From an uncultured Collinsella sp. (GTDB taxonomy: Bacteria; Actinomycetota; Coriobacteriia; Coriobacteriales; Coriobacteriaceae), in the NCBI GenBank assembly GCA_902490305.1, contig CABUDI010000009.1:1-64000 (forward strand): a stretch of 64,000 nucleotides of DNA. The letters are read 5' to 3'. The translations under genes and the position numbers were made by a program. Of the stretch, positions 10,181 to 18,556 are shown in pieces (positions within the stretch are counted from its first letter, which is position 1; every line of letters begins with the position of its first letter). The notes below the pieces were generated by a model. That model was not told the origin of the DNA. It made no database searches and saw only the letters and a program-made list of their open reading frames with translations.

Positions 10181-11779
10181 TTAGTTCTCCTCTGATCCAG
10201 TCGTATCGGCATGGTGCTTGGCCATGAACTGCTGCTTGAAGTCACCGATGACACGCAAGAGCTCGGCCTTGGTGTCGTCGTCGATCTTCTTGGCGCGAAC
10301 CTTGTCGAGCAGCGAGCCAAAGCCATTGTCCATGTACTCGATGAGCTCGGCACGGAAAGGCAGCACGTCGGCGATCTCCAGGTCATCCAGGAAGCCCTCG
10401 TTGCCGGCAAACAGCGTAACGATCTGCTCGCCAACCTCAAACGGCTGGTAGCGCGGCTGCTTCAGGAGCTCGGTCATGCGGGCACCATGGGTCAGCTGCT
10501 TCTGAGTAGCCTCGTCGAGGTCGGAGCCGAACTGGGTAAAGCCAGCGAGCTCCTGGTACGAAGCGAGGTCCAGACGGAGGTTGCCGGCGACCTGCTTCAT
10601 GGCCTTGGTCTGTGCATCGCCACCGACGCGGGACACGGAGATGCCCACGTCGACTGCCGGGCGCTGACCCTGGAAGAAGAGCTCGGACTGCAGGTAGATC
10701 TGACCATCGGTAATGGAAATGACGTTGGTCGGAATGTAGGCCGAGACGTCGCCGTCCTGGGTCTCGATGATCGGCAGTGCCGTCATGGAGCCGTAGCCGT
10801 TCTTCTTGGACATCTTGACGGCACGCTCGAGCAGACGAGAGTGCAGGTAGAAGATGTCGCCAGGGTAGGCCTCGCGTCCGGGCGGACGATGCAGCGTCAG
10901 CGACATCTGACGGTAGGCCACGGCCTGCTTGGACAGGTCGTCGTAGATGACGAGCACGTGACCGCCGGGGTTGGTCTCGCTGGCGGGCTTGCCGTCCTCG
11001 CCGTTGTACATAAAGAACTCGCCGATAGCGGCACCGGCCATAGGCGCGATGTACTGCATAGGGGCGGAATCGGCAGCGGTGGCCGAAACGATGATGGTGT
11101 AGTCGAGCGCACCGTGCTGAGCGAGGGTCTCGCGGATGTTAGCAACCGTGGAGGCCTTCTGGCCGATGGCGACATAGATGCAGACCATGCCCTTGCCGCG
11201 CTGATTGAGGATAGCGTCGATGGCGATGGCGGTCTTACCGGTCTTACGGTCGCCGATGATGAGCTCACGCTGACCACGGCCGATAGGCACCATGGAGTCG
11301 ATAGCCAGCAGGCCGGTCTGAACCGGCTCGCACACCGGGGTACGGTCGATGACGCCGGGGGCCTTGAACTCGATAGGACGGCGGTGCGTGGCGACAATGT
11401 CACCCAAACCGTCGATGGGCTGGCCGAGCGGATTGACGACGCGGCCGAGCATGGCACGGCTTACGGGGATATCCATAATGCGGCCAGTGGTGCGGCACTC
11501 GTCGCCTTCCTTGATGGAGTCGACGGCACCGAACAGAACGGCGCCGACCTCGTCACGGTCAAGGTTCTGGGCAAGGCCGAAGACGGTCTCACCGGTATCG
11601 GAGCTCTTGAACTCCAGAAGCTCGCCTGCCATGGCGCTCTTGAGGCCGGAGACGCGCGCGATGCCGTCGCCTACCTCGTCGACCGTTGAAACCTCATGCG
11701 TATCGACCGTCGCGGAGAGGCTCGTGAGCTGCTCCTGCAGTTTCTTGGCGATATCCTGGGCATTGAGGGTTTCGGACAT
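10181..11779 (-). CDS. atpA: F1F0 ATP synthase subunit alpha
   Basis: The regulatory, nucleotide-binding alpha subunit of F1. It has the P-loop GDRKTGKT, the VSRVGGDAQ segment and an N-terminal beta-barrel; 532 aa. The start codon overlaps the atpH stop (TAATG) with GGAGGTGA as ribosome site, so translation is coupled. The C-terminal tail has an extra acidic/polar stretch. Confidence 0.98.
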   Translation of the reverse strand: MSETLNAQDIAKKLQEQLTSLSATVDTHEVSTVDEVGDGIARVSGLKSAMAGELLEFKSSDTGETVFGLAQNLDRDEVGAVLFGAVDSIKEGDECRTTGRIMDIPVSRAMLGRVVNPLGQPIDGLGDIVATHRRPIEFKAPGVIDRTPVCEPVQTGLLAIDSMVPIGRGQRELIIGDRKTGKTAIAIDAILNQRGKGMVCIYVAIGQKASTVANIRETLAQHGALDYTIIVSATAADSAPMQYIAPMAGAAIGEFFMYNGEDGKPASETNPGGHVLVIYDDLSKQAVAYRQMSLTLHRPPGREAYPGDIFYLHSRLLERAVKMSKKNGYGSMTALPIIETQDGDVSAYIPTNVISITDGQIYLQSELFFQGQRPAVDVGISVSRVGGDAQTKAMKQVAGNLRLDLASYQELAGFTQFGSDLDEATQKQLTHGARMTELLKQPRYQPFEVGEQIVTLFAGNEGFLDDLEIADVLPFRAELIEYMDNGFGSLLDKVRAKKIDDDTKAELLRVIGDFKQQFMAKHHADTTGSEEN

Positions 11780-12255
11780 TAGGCTTCACCTCCGTACGAA
11801 TTAGCAGAGTTTGCGAGGGTCTCCTGCGCGATGCGCAGCTGCGTCTTGACGGAGATGTCACGACGCTCGCCGCGGGCCTCGAGCACCAGGCCGCCCACGA
11901 TAGACGGGTCGACCTGCTCGATAAGGAATACCTTGCGGCCGAAGTCCTGCTCGCATTTCTTAGTGATGGTTTGACGCAGCTCGTCGTCGAGCGGGATCGC
12001 CGTGGTGACGGTCACGCCCACTACATCCTCGTCTTCCTCGGCAACATACTTAAAGGCAGCTGCCACCTTGGGAAGAAGGTCGAGCTGGTCGCGCTTGGAC
12101 ATGGTGTCGAGCACGGCGACGATCTCGGGGCTGGCGCTAGCCAGGCGCTCGATCATCTCGAGGTCCTCGAACACATGGTTCTCGGCCTTGGCGGCTTCCA
12201 AAAGGGAGCGCGCGTAGGTCTCGAGCACCTTGTCCTGATAGCGGCTAGTCGGCAT
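11779..12255 (-). CDS. atpH: F1F0 ATP synthase subunit delta
   Basis: The peripheral-stalk subunit joining F1 to the b dimer. The 158-aa protein begins with the typical YARSLLEAA helix and has a C-terminal [20 protein letters not shown] segment found in AtpH. It is somewhat shorter than the usual 175-180 aa. Its start lies 11 nt inside the end of atpF. Confidence 0.93.
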   Translation of the reverse strand: MPTSRYQDKVLETYARSLLEAAKAENHVFEDLEMIERLASASPEIVAVLDTMSKRDQLDLLPKVAAAFKYVAEEDEDVVGVTVTTAIPLDDELRQTITKKCEQDFGRKVFLIEQVDPSIVGGLVLEARGERRDISVKTQLRIAQETLANSANSYGGEA

Positions 12256-12847
12256 TCAGGCTACCTGCTTCCTGGATGTAGCGCTCGATGAGCTTCTTCT
12301 GCTCGGACTCGTCCTCGAGTGCCTCGCCCACGATCTTGGTGGCGACGGCAACGGACAGGTCGGCGATGGAGCTCGCAGCACCGGCGTAGATGGACTTGCG
12401 CTCGTCCTCGACGGTCGTGTGGGCCTTGGCGATGATCTCCTCGGCCTCCTTGTGAGCAGCCTCGATGATACGGGCGCGCTCGGACTCGGCGTCCTTACGG
12501 GCCTCGAGAACGATGTCGGCAGCCTGACGACGGGCGTCGGTGACGATCGAGTCAGACTCAGCGCGCTTGGCGATAGCCTCCTGCTTGGTCTTCTCGGCCT
12601 CGTCGAGGCTCTCCTCGATCTTCTTGCCGCGCTCCTCCATGGTTTTCATGATGCCCGGCAGGGCGACCTTGGCCAGCACGATCCAGATAATCAGGAAGGC
12701 GATAAGCGCCGGGATGAACTCCGCCATCTTAGGGATGAGGATGTCCGCACCGGCAGCGCCGTCTTCGGCGAACGCGGAAACCGGCATGAGCAGCGCGGCC
12801 GCGGACGCGGAGAGTGCGATCGCGCTCTTCTGGGATGAAAGATTCAT
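12245..12847 (-). CDS. atpF: F1F0 ATP synthase subunit b, with signal-peptide-like N-terminus
   Basis: The peripheral-stalk b subunit: one membrane helix (about residues 43-65) followed by a long charged coiled coil that dimerises and holds delta. Unusually, about 30 residues precede the membrane helix and look like a cleavable signal peptide: a basic start, a hydrophobic core, then PVSAFA followed by ED, an AxA-type cleavage site. If cleaved, the mature N-terminus would be outside, as expected for b. The ATG at 12847 has GGAGCG about 8 nt upstream. Confidence 0.92.
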   Translation of the reverse strand: MNLSSQKSAIALSASAAALLMPVSAFAEDGAAGADILIPKMAEFIPALIAFLIIWIVLAKVALPGIMKTMEERGKKIEESLDEAEKTKQEAIAKRAESDSIVTDARRQAADIVLEARKDAESERARIIEAAHKEAEEIIAKAHTTVEDERKSIYAGAASSIADLSVAVATKIVGEALEDESEQKKLIERYIQEAGSLNAD

Positions 12848-12862
12848 ACTTGACGCTCCGTG

Positions 12863-13057
12863 CTATTTAACGATCAGCGCGACAACGAAGCCGATCAGAG
12901 CCAGAGCCTCGCCGAAGGCGGAGCCCATGATGAAGACGGTGAACACGCGGCCCTGGACCTCAGGCTGACGGGCCATAGCACCCGTAGCACCCAGAGCAGA
13001 CAGGCCGATAGCAAGACCAGCGCCGATAACACCGAGACCGTAACCGATAACTCCCAC
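12863..13057 (-). CDS. atpE: F1F0 ATP synthase subunit c
   Basis: The proteolipid that forms the membrane rotor ring. Two helices flank the polar loop ARQPE (residues 29-33), and Glu50 in the second helix is the ion-carrying carboxylate. At position 17, where sodium-type rings carry Gln, there is Ile, and Glu50 is followed by Ala, so proton coupling is inferred. At 64 aa it is shorter than most (70-85), with only 28 residues before the loop. The start is GTG 13057, directly after an AAAGGAGG ribosome site, so the short N-terminus is well supported. Confidence 0.95.
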   Translation of the reverse strand: MGVIGYGLGVIGAGLAIGLSALGATGAMARQPEVQGRVFTVFIMGSAFGEALALIGFVVALIVK

Positions 13058-13181
13058 GATTCCTCCTTTGTCGTGCGTGTCTTATTTCACGCAGGATAAC
13101 CTTTTTATAACTGCCGGGCTCCATGGGTACGGGCACCGGCGGTTTAACGAATTGCCTTACCTTTAAGGCGCGAACGGAAGA
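13058..13181 (-). promoter_or_regulatory. leader between atpB and atpE with GC hairpin
   Basis: A 124-nt gap inside an otherwise tightly packed operon. It contains GC-rich pairing arms (GCCGG with CCGGC near 13112-13141 in complement) and ends in the strong atpE ribosome site. Such a gap before atpE could help raise c-subunit yield, as atpE translation is boosted in other bacteria; this is inference. Confidence 0.35.
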
Positions 13182-13985
13182 CTACTCCTCCTCCGCGACC
13201 TCCTCTGCCTCGGAGACATACACGGCGGTAAGGACCGTGAAGACGTAAGCCTGGATAGCGCCGACCACAAGCTCGATCGCATAGATCAGGATGAGGATGG
13301 CAAGCCAGGCCAGCGAAGGCAGGGCACCGACGGCGTGGGCCGCGGAAACCTGCTGAAGCAGCGGCTGCATGAACATGCTCGCCATGATGGCGAACGAGCC
13401 CATGACCACGTGTCCTGCGAACATGTTGCAGAACAGACGGACGGCGAGCGTGATGAGGCGCAGGAAGGTCGAGAAAAGCTCGACGACCCACACAAGCACG
13501 TTCATCGGGAAGCTCACGCCCTGCGGGGCGAGGCTCTTGATGTAGCCGATCACGCCGTGAGCCTTGCATCCGTAGTAGATGAAGTACACGAAGGCGAAGA
13601 TGGCGAGCGCGGCGGTGGAGCCGATTGCGCCGGTGCCGGGCTTCATTCCCGGGATCAGGCCGATCATGTTATTGATCAGGATGAACAGGAAAAGCGAGCA
13701 CAGGAACGGGAAGTGCTTCTTCCAGTTCTCACCCACGACGCCCTTGCCGATATCGTTCTCGACGTACTCGATGATGTACTCGAAACCGTTGACGAAGAAG
13801 CCCTTGGGAACCAGGGTCTGCTTCTTCTTGAACACGGCCAGGACGATCAGGAGCACGATCGTGGAGACGATCAGCCAAAACGAGTACTGCGTGATGCCGC
13901 AGCTCAGATCGCCCACGACAGGGGTGGAGCTGAACTCGCTGACCAGATGATTAATCTCATCAGGCAGCTTTTCAAAAATTTCCAC
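13182..13985 (-). CDS. atpB: F1F0 ATP synthase subunit a
   Basis: The stator membrane subunit carrying the proton half-channels. The essential arginine is in LITLAVRLFCNMFAGH, and the C-terminal helix ends with IQAYVFTVL as in the family. Five or six membrane helices are visible in 267 aa. The start is GTG 13985 with AAGG in the upstream gene's last codons. It is 3 nt downstream of the atpI-like gene. Confidence 0.96.
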   Translation of the reverse strand: MEIFEKLPDEINHLVSEFSSTPVVGDLSCGITQYSFWLIVSTIVLLIVLAVFKKKQTLVPKGFFVNGFEYIIEYVENDIGKGVVGENWKKHFPFLCSLFLFILINNMIGLIPGMKPGTGAIGSTAALAIFAFVYFIYYGCKAHGVIGYIKSLAPQGVSFPMNVLVWVVELFSTFLRLITLAVRLFCNMFAGHVVMGSFAIMASMFMQPLLQQVSAAHAVGALPSLAWLAILILIYAIELVVGAIQAYVFTVLTAVYVSEAEEVAEEE

Positions 13986-13988
13986 GAC

Positions 13989-14300
13989 TTACCTTTCGAC
14001 CTCATGAGGATCTCGCAGCGCCTTGGCGACGCGAACCGTGCAGGCGGCCATAAAGACCACGAAGCCGATCGCCTCGCCCAGGAGGAACATGCGAAATGCC
14101 TCTCCGAACAACGCAAACACAACCAAGGTAAAGACGAGCAGGGCGACTGCCGAGACCGCCAGACTCACCATACCCTTGAGCATGTCCGCATTCTGCTTAT
14201 CGTCAAGAACCGGCTTGAGCGTAAAGACAAAGGGAAGGAAGGCAATTGCGCCCGCGATGGCGCCTGCAACGATAGCGAGCAGATCGGCTATCTGAAACAC
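13989..14300 (-). CDS. AtpI-like small membrane protein at head of atp operon
   Basis: A 103-aa protein with four predicted membrane helices occupying the atpI position. AtpI proteins assist c-ring assembly or Mg uptake in other bacteria; sequence similarity here is too weak for a firm call. The frame is open to an ATG at 14375, but that codon overlaps the likely -10 element. The GTG at 14300, preceded by GAGG 6 nt upstream, is the better start. The final codons supply the ribosome site for atpB. Confidence 0.7.
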   Translation of the reverse strand: MFQIADLLAIVAGAIAGAIAFLPFVFTLKPVLDDKQNADMLKGMVSLAVSAVALLVFTLVVFALFGEAFRMFLLGEAIGFVVFMAACTVRVAKALRDPHEVER

Positions 14301-14361
14301 TGGCTTCCTCGCTTTCCTTTTTAACGCCTCACAGCACAGTCCCAGCCAAACATTGGTGACT

Positions 14362-14389
14362 ATTGTACGAGCCAATCGCTAAAGTACAA
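14362..14389 (-). promoter_or_regulatory. promoter of the atp operon
   Basis: On the minus strand, -35 TTGTAC (14389-14384) and -10 TACAAT (14367-14362) are separated by 16 nt. Predicted start of transcription is near 14355, leaving a leader of about 55 nt before the GTG at 14300. Confidence 0.6.
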
Positions 14390-14580
14390 CCGTAAAACAA
14401 ACGGTTAATACGCACCTGTACGTTTTCTTAAGGCCTTCTTTATGCCGCAGGTACGGTAATACGTTTTTTCGAACCCCTCAGCGCAAAACGTCCGTTAACA
14501 GAAGTGCGCGTGGACGACTTTTGCTCGCCCGCGCGCACCATTTCTTCGTATTTGTGACCGTAGCCGACAAGGCTCAACGA

Positions 14581-15228
14581 CTAGAGCGTACCGTAGATGC
14601 GGTCGCCGGCGTCGCCCAGGCCGGGAACGATGTAGGCGGCCTCGTTGAGATGGTCATCGATGGCGCAGGTATAAATATGTACGTCGGGGTCCTTTTCGGT
14701 CAGTGACTTGAGGCCCTCGGGCGCGGCGACGATACACAGCATGCGGATATCCTTAACACCGCGCTCGCGCAGGTAGCTGATGGCCATCTCGGCCGAACCG
14801 CCCGTGGCGAGCATGGGGTCAACAACCAGGCAGATGCGCTGGTCGATATCCTTGGGCATCTTGCAGTAATACTCATGCGGCTCGTGGGTAACCTCGTCAC
14901 GCTCCATACCGATGTGGCCCACGCGAGCGGAGGGTACCAAGTCGAGGATGCCATCGACCATGCCAAGGCCTGCGCGCAGGATGGGAACGATGGCGAGCTT
15001 CTTGCCGGCAAGCTGCTTAAACGTGGCAGTGGTGATGGGAGTCTCGACCTCGACGTCTTCCATGGGCAGGTCGCGCATGGCCTCGTAGCCGTCAAAGAGC
15101 GCAAGCTCGCGCACGAGCTGGCGGAACTGGTTGGTGCCAGTGCTCTTGTCGCGCAAGATCGACAGCTTGTGCTGGACGAGCGGATGGTCGACAAGCGTCA
15201 CACGGGACGTATCGTAGGTGACGGTCAT
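14581..15228 (-). CDS. upp: uracil phosphoribosyltransferase
   Basis: Salvages uracil to UMP using PRPP. The PRPP loop [10 protein letters not shown] and the C-terminal uracil-binding [12 protein letters not shown] are both present. At 215 aa it is the usual size. An AAAGGGG ribosome site lies 10 nt before the ATG. It stands alone between the atp promoter and glpK; the weak arms GTGCGCG/CGCGCAC downstream, without a clean T-run, may help termination. Confidence 0.96.
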   Translation of the reverse strand: MTVTYDTSRVTLVDHPLVQHKLSILRDKSTGTNQFRQLVRELALFDGYEAMRDLPMEDVEVETPITTATFKQLAGKKLAIVPILRAGLGMVDGILDLVPSARVGHIGMERDEVTHEPHEYYCKMPKDIDQRICLVVDPMLATGGSAEMAISYLRERGVKDIRMLCIVAAPEGLKSLTEKDPDVHIYTCAIDDHLNEAAYIVPGLGDAGDRIYGTL

Positions 15229-15324
15229 GGGTTGATGCCCCTTTCATTGCGGCCGGAAGATGGCCTTGCTGACAAGGCGCATGGCGACGTTGTTGCCTCG
15301 CGCCGTGCATAAGTTTAACGGTTT

Positions 15325-15349
15325 GTTGCATCGAGCAGCTCGTCGCAAC
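15325..15349 (-). terminator. hairpin downstream of glpK
   Basis: GTTGC-GAC-GAGC-T-GCTC-GAT-GCAAC on the minus strand forms a compact interrupted hairpin 1 nt after the glpK stop. It lacks a T-run, so it may be a weak or factor-assisted terminator or a 3' stabilising structure. Confidence 0.4.
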
Positions 15350-15350
15350 C

Positions 15351-16892
15351 CTACTGAGCGGTGTTGAGCGAACGCTTGACGGCATCACGCCAACCAGCGA
15401 GGTTGCTCTCACGGCGCTCGGCGGACATGTGAGGATGGAAGACTTTGACGATCTGAGCGTTTTGCTCCAGCTCCTCCAAATCCTCCCAATAGCCGACGGC
15501 AAGGCCCGCCAAGTACGCGGCGCCGATCGCCGTGGTCTCCACCGTCTCGCACTGCAGCACGGGGATATCCAGCAGATCGGCCTGGAATTGCATGATGAAC
15601 TCGTTGCGCGAGGCACCGCCATCGACGGACAGGCGCTCAATCGAAAGTCCCACGTCCTGCTCCATGGCGCGCAGCACGTCATAGCTCTGGTAGGCCATGG
15701 ACTCGCAGGCCGCACGCACAATGGTCGCGCGACTCGAGGCGCCGGTCAGGCCGCACACGATACCGCGAGCATGCGGGTCCCACCAGGGAGCGCCCAGGCC
15801 TGCGAAGGCGGGAACGAAGTAGCAGCCCTCGTTGTCGTTAATCGAAGTGGCGAGTTGCGCGGACTCGCTCACGCTCGAGATGATGCCCATGTTGTTGCGC
15901 AGCCAGTTCATGGTTGAGCCGGCGGCAAAGATAGAACCCTCGAGCGCATAGCTGATCTTGCCGTCCGCGGCGATACCGATCGTGGAGACCAAACCGTTCT
16001 TGGATTCGACGATCTCGTCGCCGGTGTTCATGAGCATAAAGCAGCCCGTGCCATAGGTGTTTTTGGTCTGGCCGGGATGGAAGCAGCAGTGGCCGAACAG
16101 CGACGCCTGCTGGTCGCCCGCCACGCCCATGATGGGTGGCATGTTGGTCATGATGTCGCTCGCAACGCGGCCGTAGTCGCCCGAGCTCCAACGAACCTCG
16201 GGCATCATGGAACGCGGGACGTCGAAAAGCGCCAGCAGATCGTCGTCCCAATCGAGCGTATGGATATTAAAGAGCGCGGTGCGGCTGGCATTGGTGTAGT
16301 CGGTGGCAAAGACCTGACCGCCGGTGAGGTTGTAGATGAGCCAGGTGTCGATGGTGCCGAACATGAGGTCGCCCGCCGCCGCGCTCTCACGCGCACCATC
16401 GACGTTGTCGAGGATCCACTGCACCTTGGAGGCCGAGAAATACGGATCGAGCGTGAGTCCCGTGCGGGAGCGCACCAGTTCTTCTGCGCCCTGCTCGACC
16501 AGCTCGTCGATCAGAGGTGCGGTGCGACGGCATTGCCACACGATGGCGTTATAGATGGGTTGGCCGCTTATGCGGTCCCACACCACCGTGGTCTCGCGCT
16601 GGTTGGAGATACCGATGGCGGCAATGCGGTCAGAATGGATGCCGCTCTTAAACTGGACCTCCATCATCACGCCGATCTGGCTGGCAAGCACCTCCGTGGG
16701 ATCCTGCTCCACCCAGCCGGGGCGCGGGAAGCTGGTTTTGACGCTACGACGCGCCTGGGCGACGATGCAGCCGTACTCGTCGACGATGGTCGCGAGTACC
16801 GAGGTGGTGCCGCAGTCGAGCGCCATGATGTAGGAACCGCCAAAGCTAAACGAGGCGTCTTCCATGCCCAGGCTACCTAGATTCAACGACAT
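15351..16892 (-). CDS. glpK: glycerol kinase
   Basis: Phosphorylates glycerol to glycerol 3-phosphate. FGGY-family features are clear: NQRETTVVW, AIVWQCRRT, DPYFSASKVQW, the catalytic Asp in VAGDQQASLFGH and the C-terminal GLGAPWWDP. Two departures stand out in the first nucleotide loop: the usual DQGTTSSR reads DCGTTSVL, so the Arg that contacts ADP (Arg17 in E. coli) is Leu33 here. An extra 20 residues precede the normal N-terminus; AAAGGTG upstream supports this start. It lies 13 nt after the TsaC/Sua5 gene, probably in one transcript. No glpF or glpO is nearby. Confidence 0.9.
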   Translation of the reverse strand: MSLNLGSLGMEDASFSFGGSYIMALDCGTTSVLATIVDEYGCIVAQARRSVKTSFPRPGWVEQDPTEVLASQIGVMMEVQFKSGIHSDRIAAIGISNQRETTVVWDRISGQPIYNAIVWQCRRTAPLIDELVEQGAEELVRSRTGLTLDPYFSASKVQWILDNVDGARESAAAGDLMFGTIDTWLIYNLTGGQVFATDYTNASRTALFNIHTLDWDDDLLALFDVPRSMMPEVRWSSGDYGRVASDIMTNMPPIMGVAGDQQASLFGHCCFHPGQTKNTYGTGCFMLMNTGDEIVESKNGLVSTIGIAADGKISYALEGSIFAAGSTMNWLRNNMGIISSVSESAQLATSINDNEGCYFVPAFAGLGAPWWDPHARGIVCGLTGASSRATIVRAACESMAYQSYDVLRAMEQDVGLSIERLSVDGGASRNEFIMQFQADLLDIPVLQCETVETTAIGAAYLAGLAVGYWEDLEELEQNAQIVKVFHPHMSAERRESNLAGWRDAVKRSLNTAQ

Positions 16893-16905
16893 CGCTTACA
16901 CCTTT

Positions 16906-17649
16906 CTATTGCATCGGGTCGGACAGGACCCGTTCGATCTCTGATGCGGGAAGCGCGCCTTGGCGCAGGATCTGGAGCTCGCCGTGCTGAAACGACACGA
17001 TGGTTGAGGCGTCGCGACACGGGGTCTCACCGGCGTCGACGGCCACATCGACCCCCTCCAGGATGCGCTCCTCCACCGTGACAAAACTTGCCGGCGCGGG
17101 TGCGCCATGCGTGTTGGCGCTGGTGCAGGCAAGAGGGCTGCCACAGGCGCGGATGAGCGCCTGCACCACGGGCGAGGCCGAAGCGCGAAGTGCCACCGTG
17201 TCGTCGGCGGCGCGCATAAAGGTCGGCACGCAGCGGGCCGCCTTGACCACGATAGTCAGGGCGCCCGGCCAGCATCGTCGGGCGAGCACGCGGGCCTCGT
17301 TAGGGATATCCACGCCATAGCGGTCGAGTGCCTCGGCATCATCGACCAGCCAGGCAACCGTTTGGGTGAGCTCGCGCTGCTTGAGGGTAAAGATGCGACG
17401 ATAGCCGGTACCGAGTGCGGGGACCGCGGCGCCGTTGACGGTGGCCTGCGGATCGCGCGGCCACGGCAGAGGTTCACTTGTATCTTGTGGAACGGCATCC
17501 GAGAAGGCGTTGACCGCCACGGCGACACCGTAGACCGTCTCGGTTGGAATAAGCGCCAGGCCGCCGCGACCGAGTAGCTCGGCCGTGCGCTCGACTGCAA
17601 GCCGATGCGGCTCGCGCGCTCCCTCGTATACCCGATAGACCGTCTGCAT
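16906..17649 (-). CDS. L-threonylcarbamoyladenylate synthase (TsaC/Sua5/YrdC family)
   Basis: Makes threonylcarbamoyl-AMP from threonine, bicarbonate and ATP for the t6A37 tRNA modification. YrdC signatures are PTETVYG, the LKQR element, RCWPGALTIVV and TSANTHG. Between PTETVYG and LKQR it carries roughly 25 more residues than usual, including a Pro/Asp-rich stretch, which would lie over the substrate entrance. The 247-aa length excludes the separate Sua5 C-terminal domain. The start ATG has AAGGGG 12 nt upstream. Confidence 0.88.
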   Translation of the reverse strand: MQTVYRVYEGAREPHRLAVERTAELLGRGGLALIPTETVYGVAVAVNAFSDAVPQDTSEPLPWPRDPQATVNGAAVPALGTGYRRIFTLKQRELTQTVAWLVDDAEALDRYGVDIPNEARVLARRCWPGALTIVVKAARCVPTFMRAADDTVALRASASPVVQALIRACGSPLACTSANTHGAPAPASFVTVEERILEGVDVAVDAGETPCRDASTIVSFQHGELQILRQGALPASEIERVLSDPMQ

Positions 17650-17796
17650 GTGTATGCCAGCCCCTTACGCTCTGGTGCAAGTTTGTTTACTGTGGGGCAT
17701 TCTCGCACGAAACGTTCAACCTATTTGCCCAGAGCGCATGTTGGTTTGGTGAGCGGCTCTAGTAGTCGGTGAAAGTGAGGGGGTTATTGCAGATTT

Positions 17797-18099
17797 TTAG
17801 CGAGCAAGCGTAACGGTACGATCGGGAAACTCAATGCTTGCGACAAGCTTTCCGCCGAGGCTCTCTGCGTACCTGCTCAGCGTGTCAAGCCTCATCGAAC
17901 CCAATTCCCCACGCTCGAGCTCGGATACGCGTTTTTGAGAAACGCCCATCGATTGGGCGACCGACACCTGTGTTAGATCTTTTAGCCTGCGAATCTGAGC
18001 AAGCTTATAGGCTTCGATACGATCGCGAGTCCTCTCCTGCTCGGCGGTAATGGAGTCGCGTGTTATCCCGCGAGATTCCATATACTCATGCAATTCCAT
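17797..18099 (-). CDS. HigA-type antitoxin (XRE family)
   Basis: A 100-aa antitoxin with a helix-turn-helix of the Xre type (TQVSVAQSMGVSQKRVSELE, residues about 43-62). It overlaps the upstream toxin gene by 14 nt, with GGAGG inside the toxin's last codons, so the two are translationally coupled. Toxin-before-antitoxin order is characteristic of higBA loci. It should repress its own promoter together with the toxin. Confidence 0.88.
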   Translation of the reverse strand: MELHEYMESRGITRDSITAEQERTRDRIEAYKLAQIRRLKDLTQVSVAQSMGVSQKRVSELERGELGSMRLDTLSRYAESLGGKLVASIEFPDRTVTLAR

Positions 18100-18481
18100 C
18101 TCGATCGAGCCTCCTTACGTGGCGACGGTATATTTGCTCGGCCTTTGGAATGTTGATCGCATACCAGCCGTTCCATTTTGCCCTTGACGATCCCGCTCGC
18201 GACTTATCACCCGCCAATAGCAATACCGCCTGGCGCTTGGGGTCAAAGGCGAAGAGGATGCGGATCACCTGCCCACCACATGAAGTCACTCTCAGCTCCT
18301 TTAAATGATGAAGCTTCGAGCCCTTGACACGGTCAACCAGTGGACGACCAAGGCTGGGACCTTCCTTCTCGAGCACCAAAAGGTCTGCATAAATCTGCTT
18401 CAGCGTAGCTTCATCCTGCTCATCAAGCCAAGGTTCAATGTAATCAAGCACGATACGGTACCGATGCAGCTGATTTGACAT
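18086..18481 (-). CDS. HigB-type RelE-superfamily toxin (phage Gp49-like)
   Basis: A 131-aa toxin of the RelE/HigB superfamily, which cleaves mRNA on the ribosome. The core strands KLHHLKELRVTSCGGQVIR and RILFAFDPKRQAVLLLAGDK are typical of the Gp49-like group, followed by a basic C-terminal helix. It begins with a strong AAGGAG ribosome site. Compared with minimal members (about 110 aa) it has a longer N-terminus. Confidence 0.87.
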   Translation of the reverse strand: MSNQLHRYRIVLDYIEPWLDEQDEATLKQIYADLLVLEKEGPSLGRPLVDRVKGSKLHHLKELRVTSCGGQVIRILFAFDPKRQAVLLLAGDKSRAGSSRAKWNGWYAINIPKAEQIYRRHVRRLDRDGIA

Positions 18482-18495
18482 ACCTTTCTCCTTCT

Positions 18496-18540
18496 ATAGT
18501 AGAAGTTTTACGGTATATTGCAAGAGCAAACTTGAGCAAA
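18496..18540 (-). promoter_or_regulatory. promoter and possible operator of the toxin-antitoxin pair
   Basis: On the minus strand, -35 TTGCAA (18523-18518) and -10 TACTAT (18501-18496) are 16 nt apart. Just upstream, TTGCTC occurs twice about 10 bp apart, a possible HigA binding pattern. Confidence 0.45.
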
Positions 18541-18556
18541 TGTCTATTAGTTCAGC

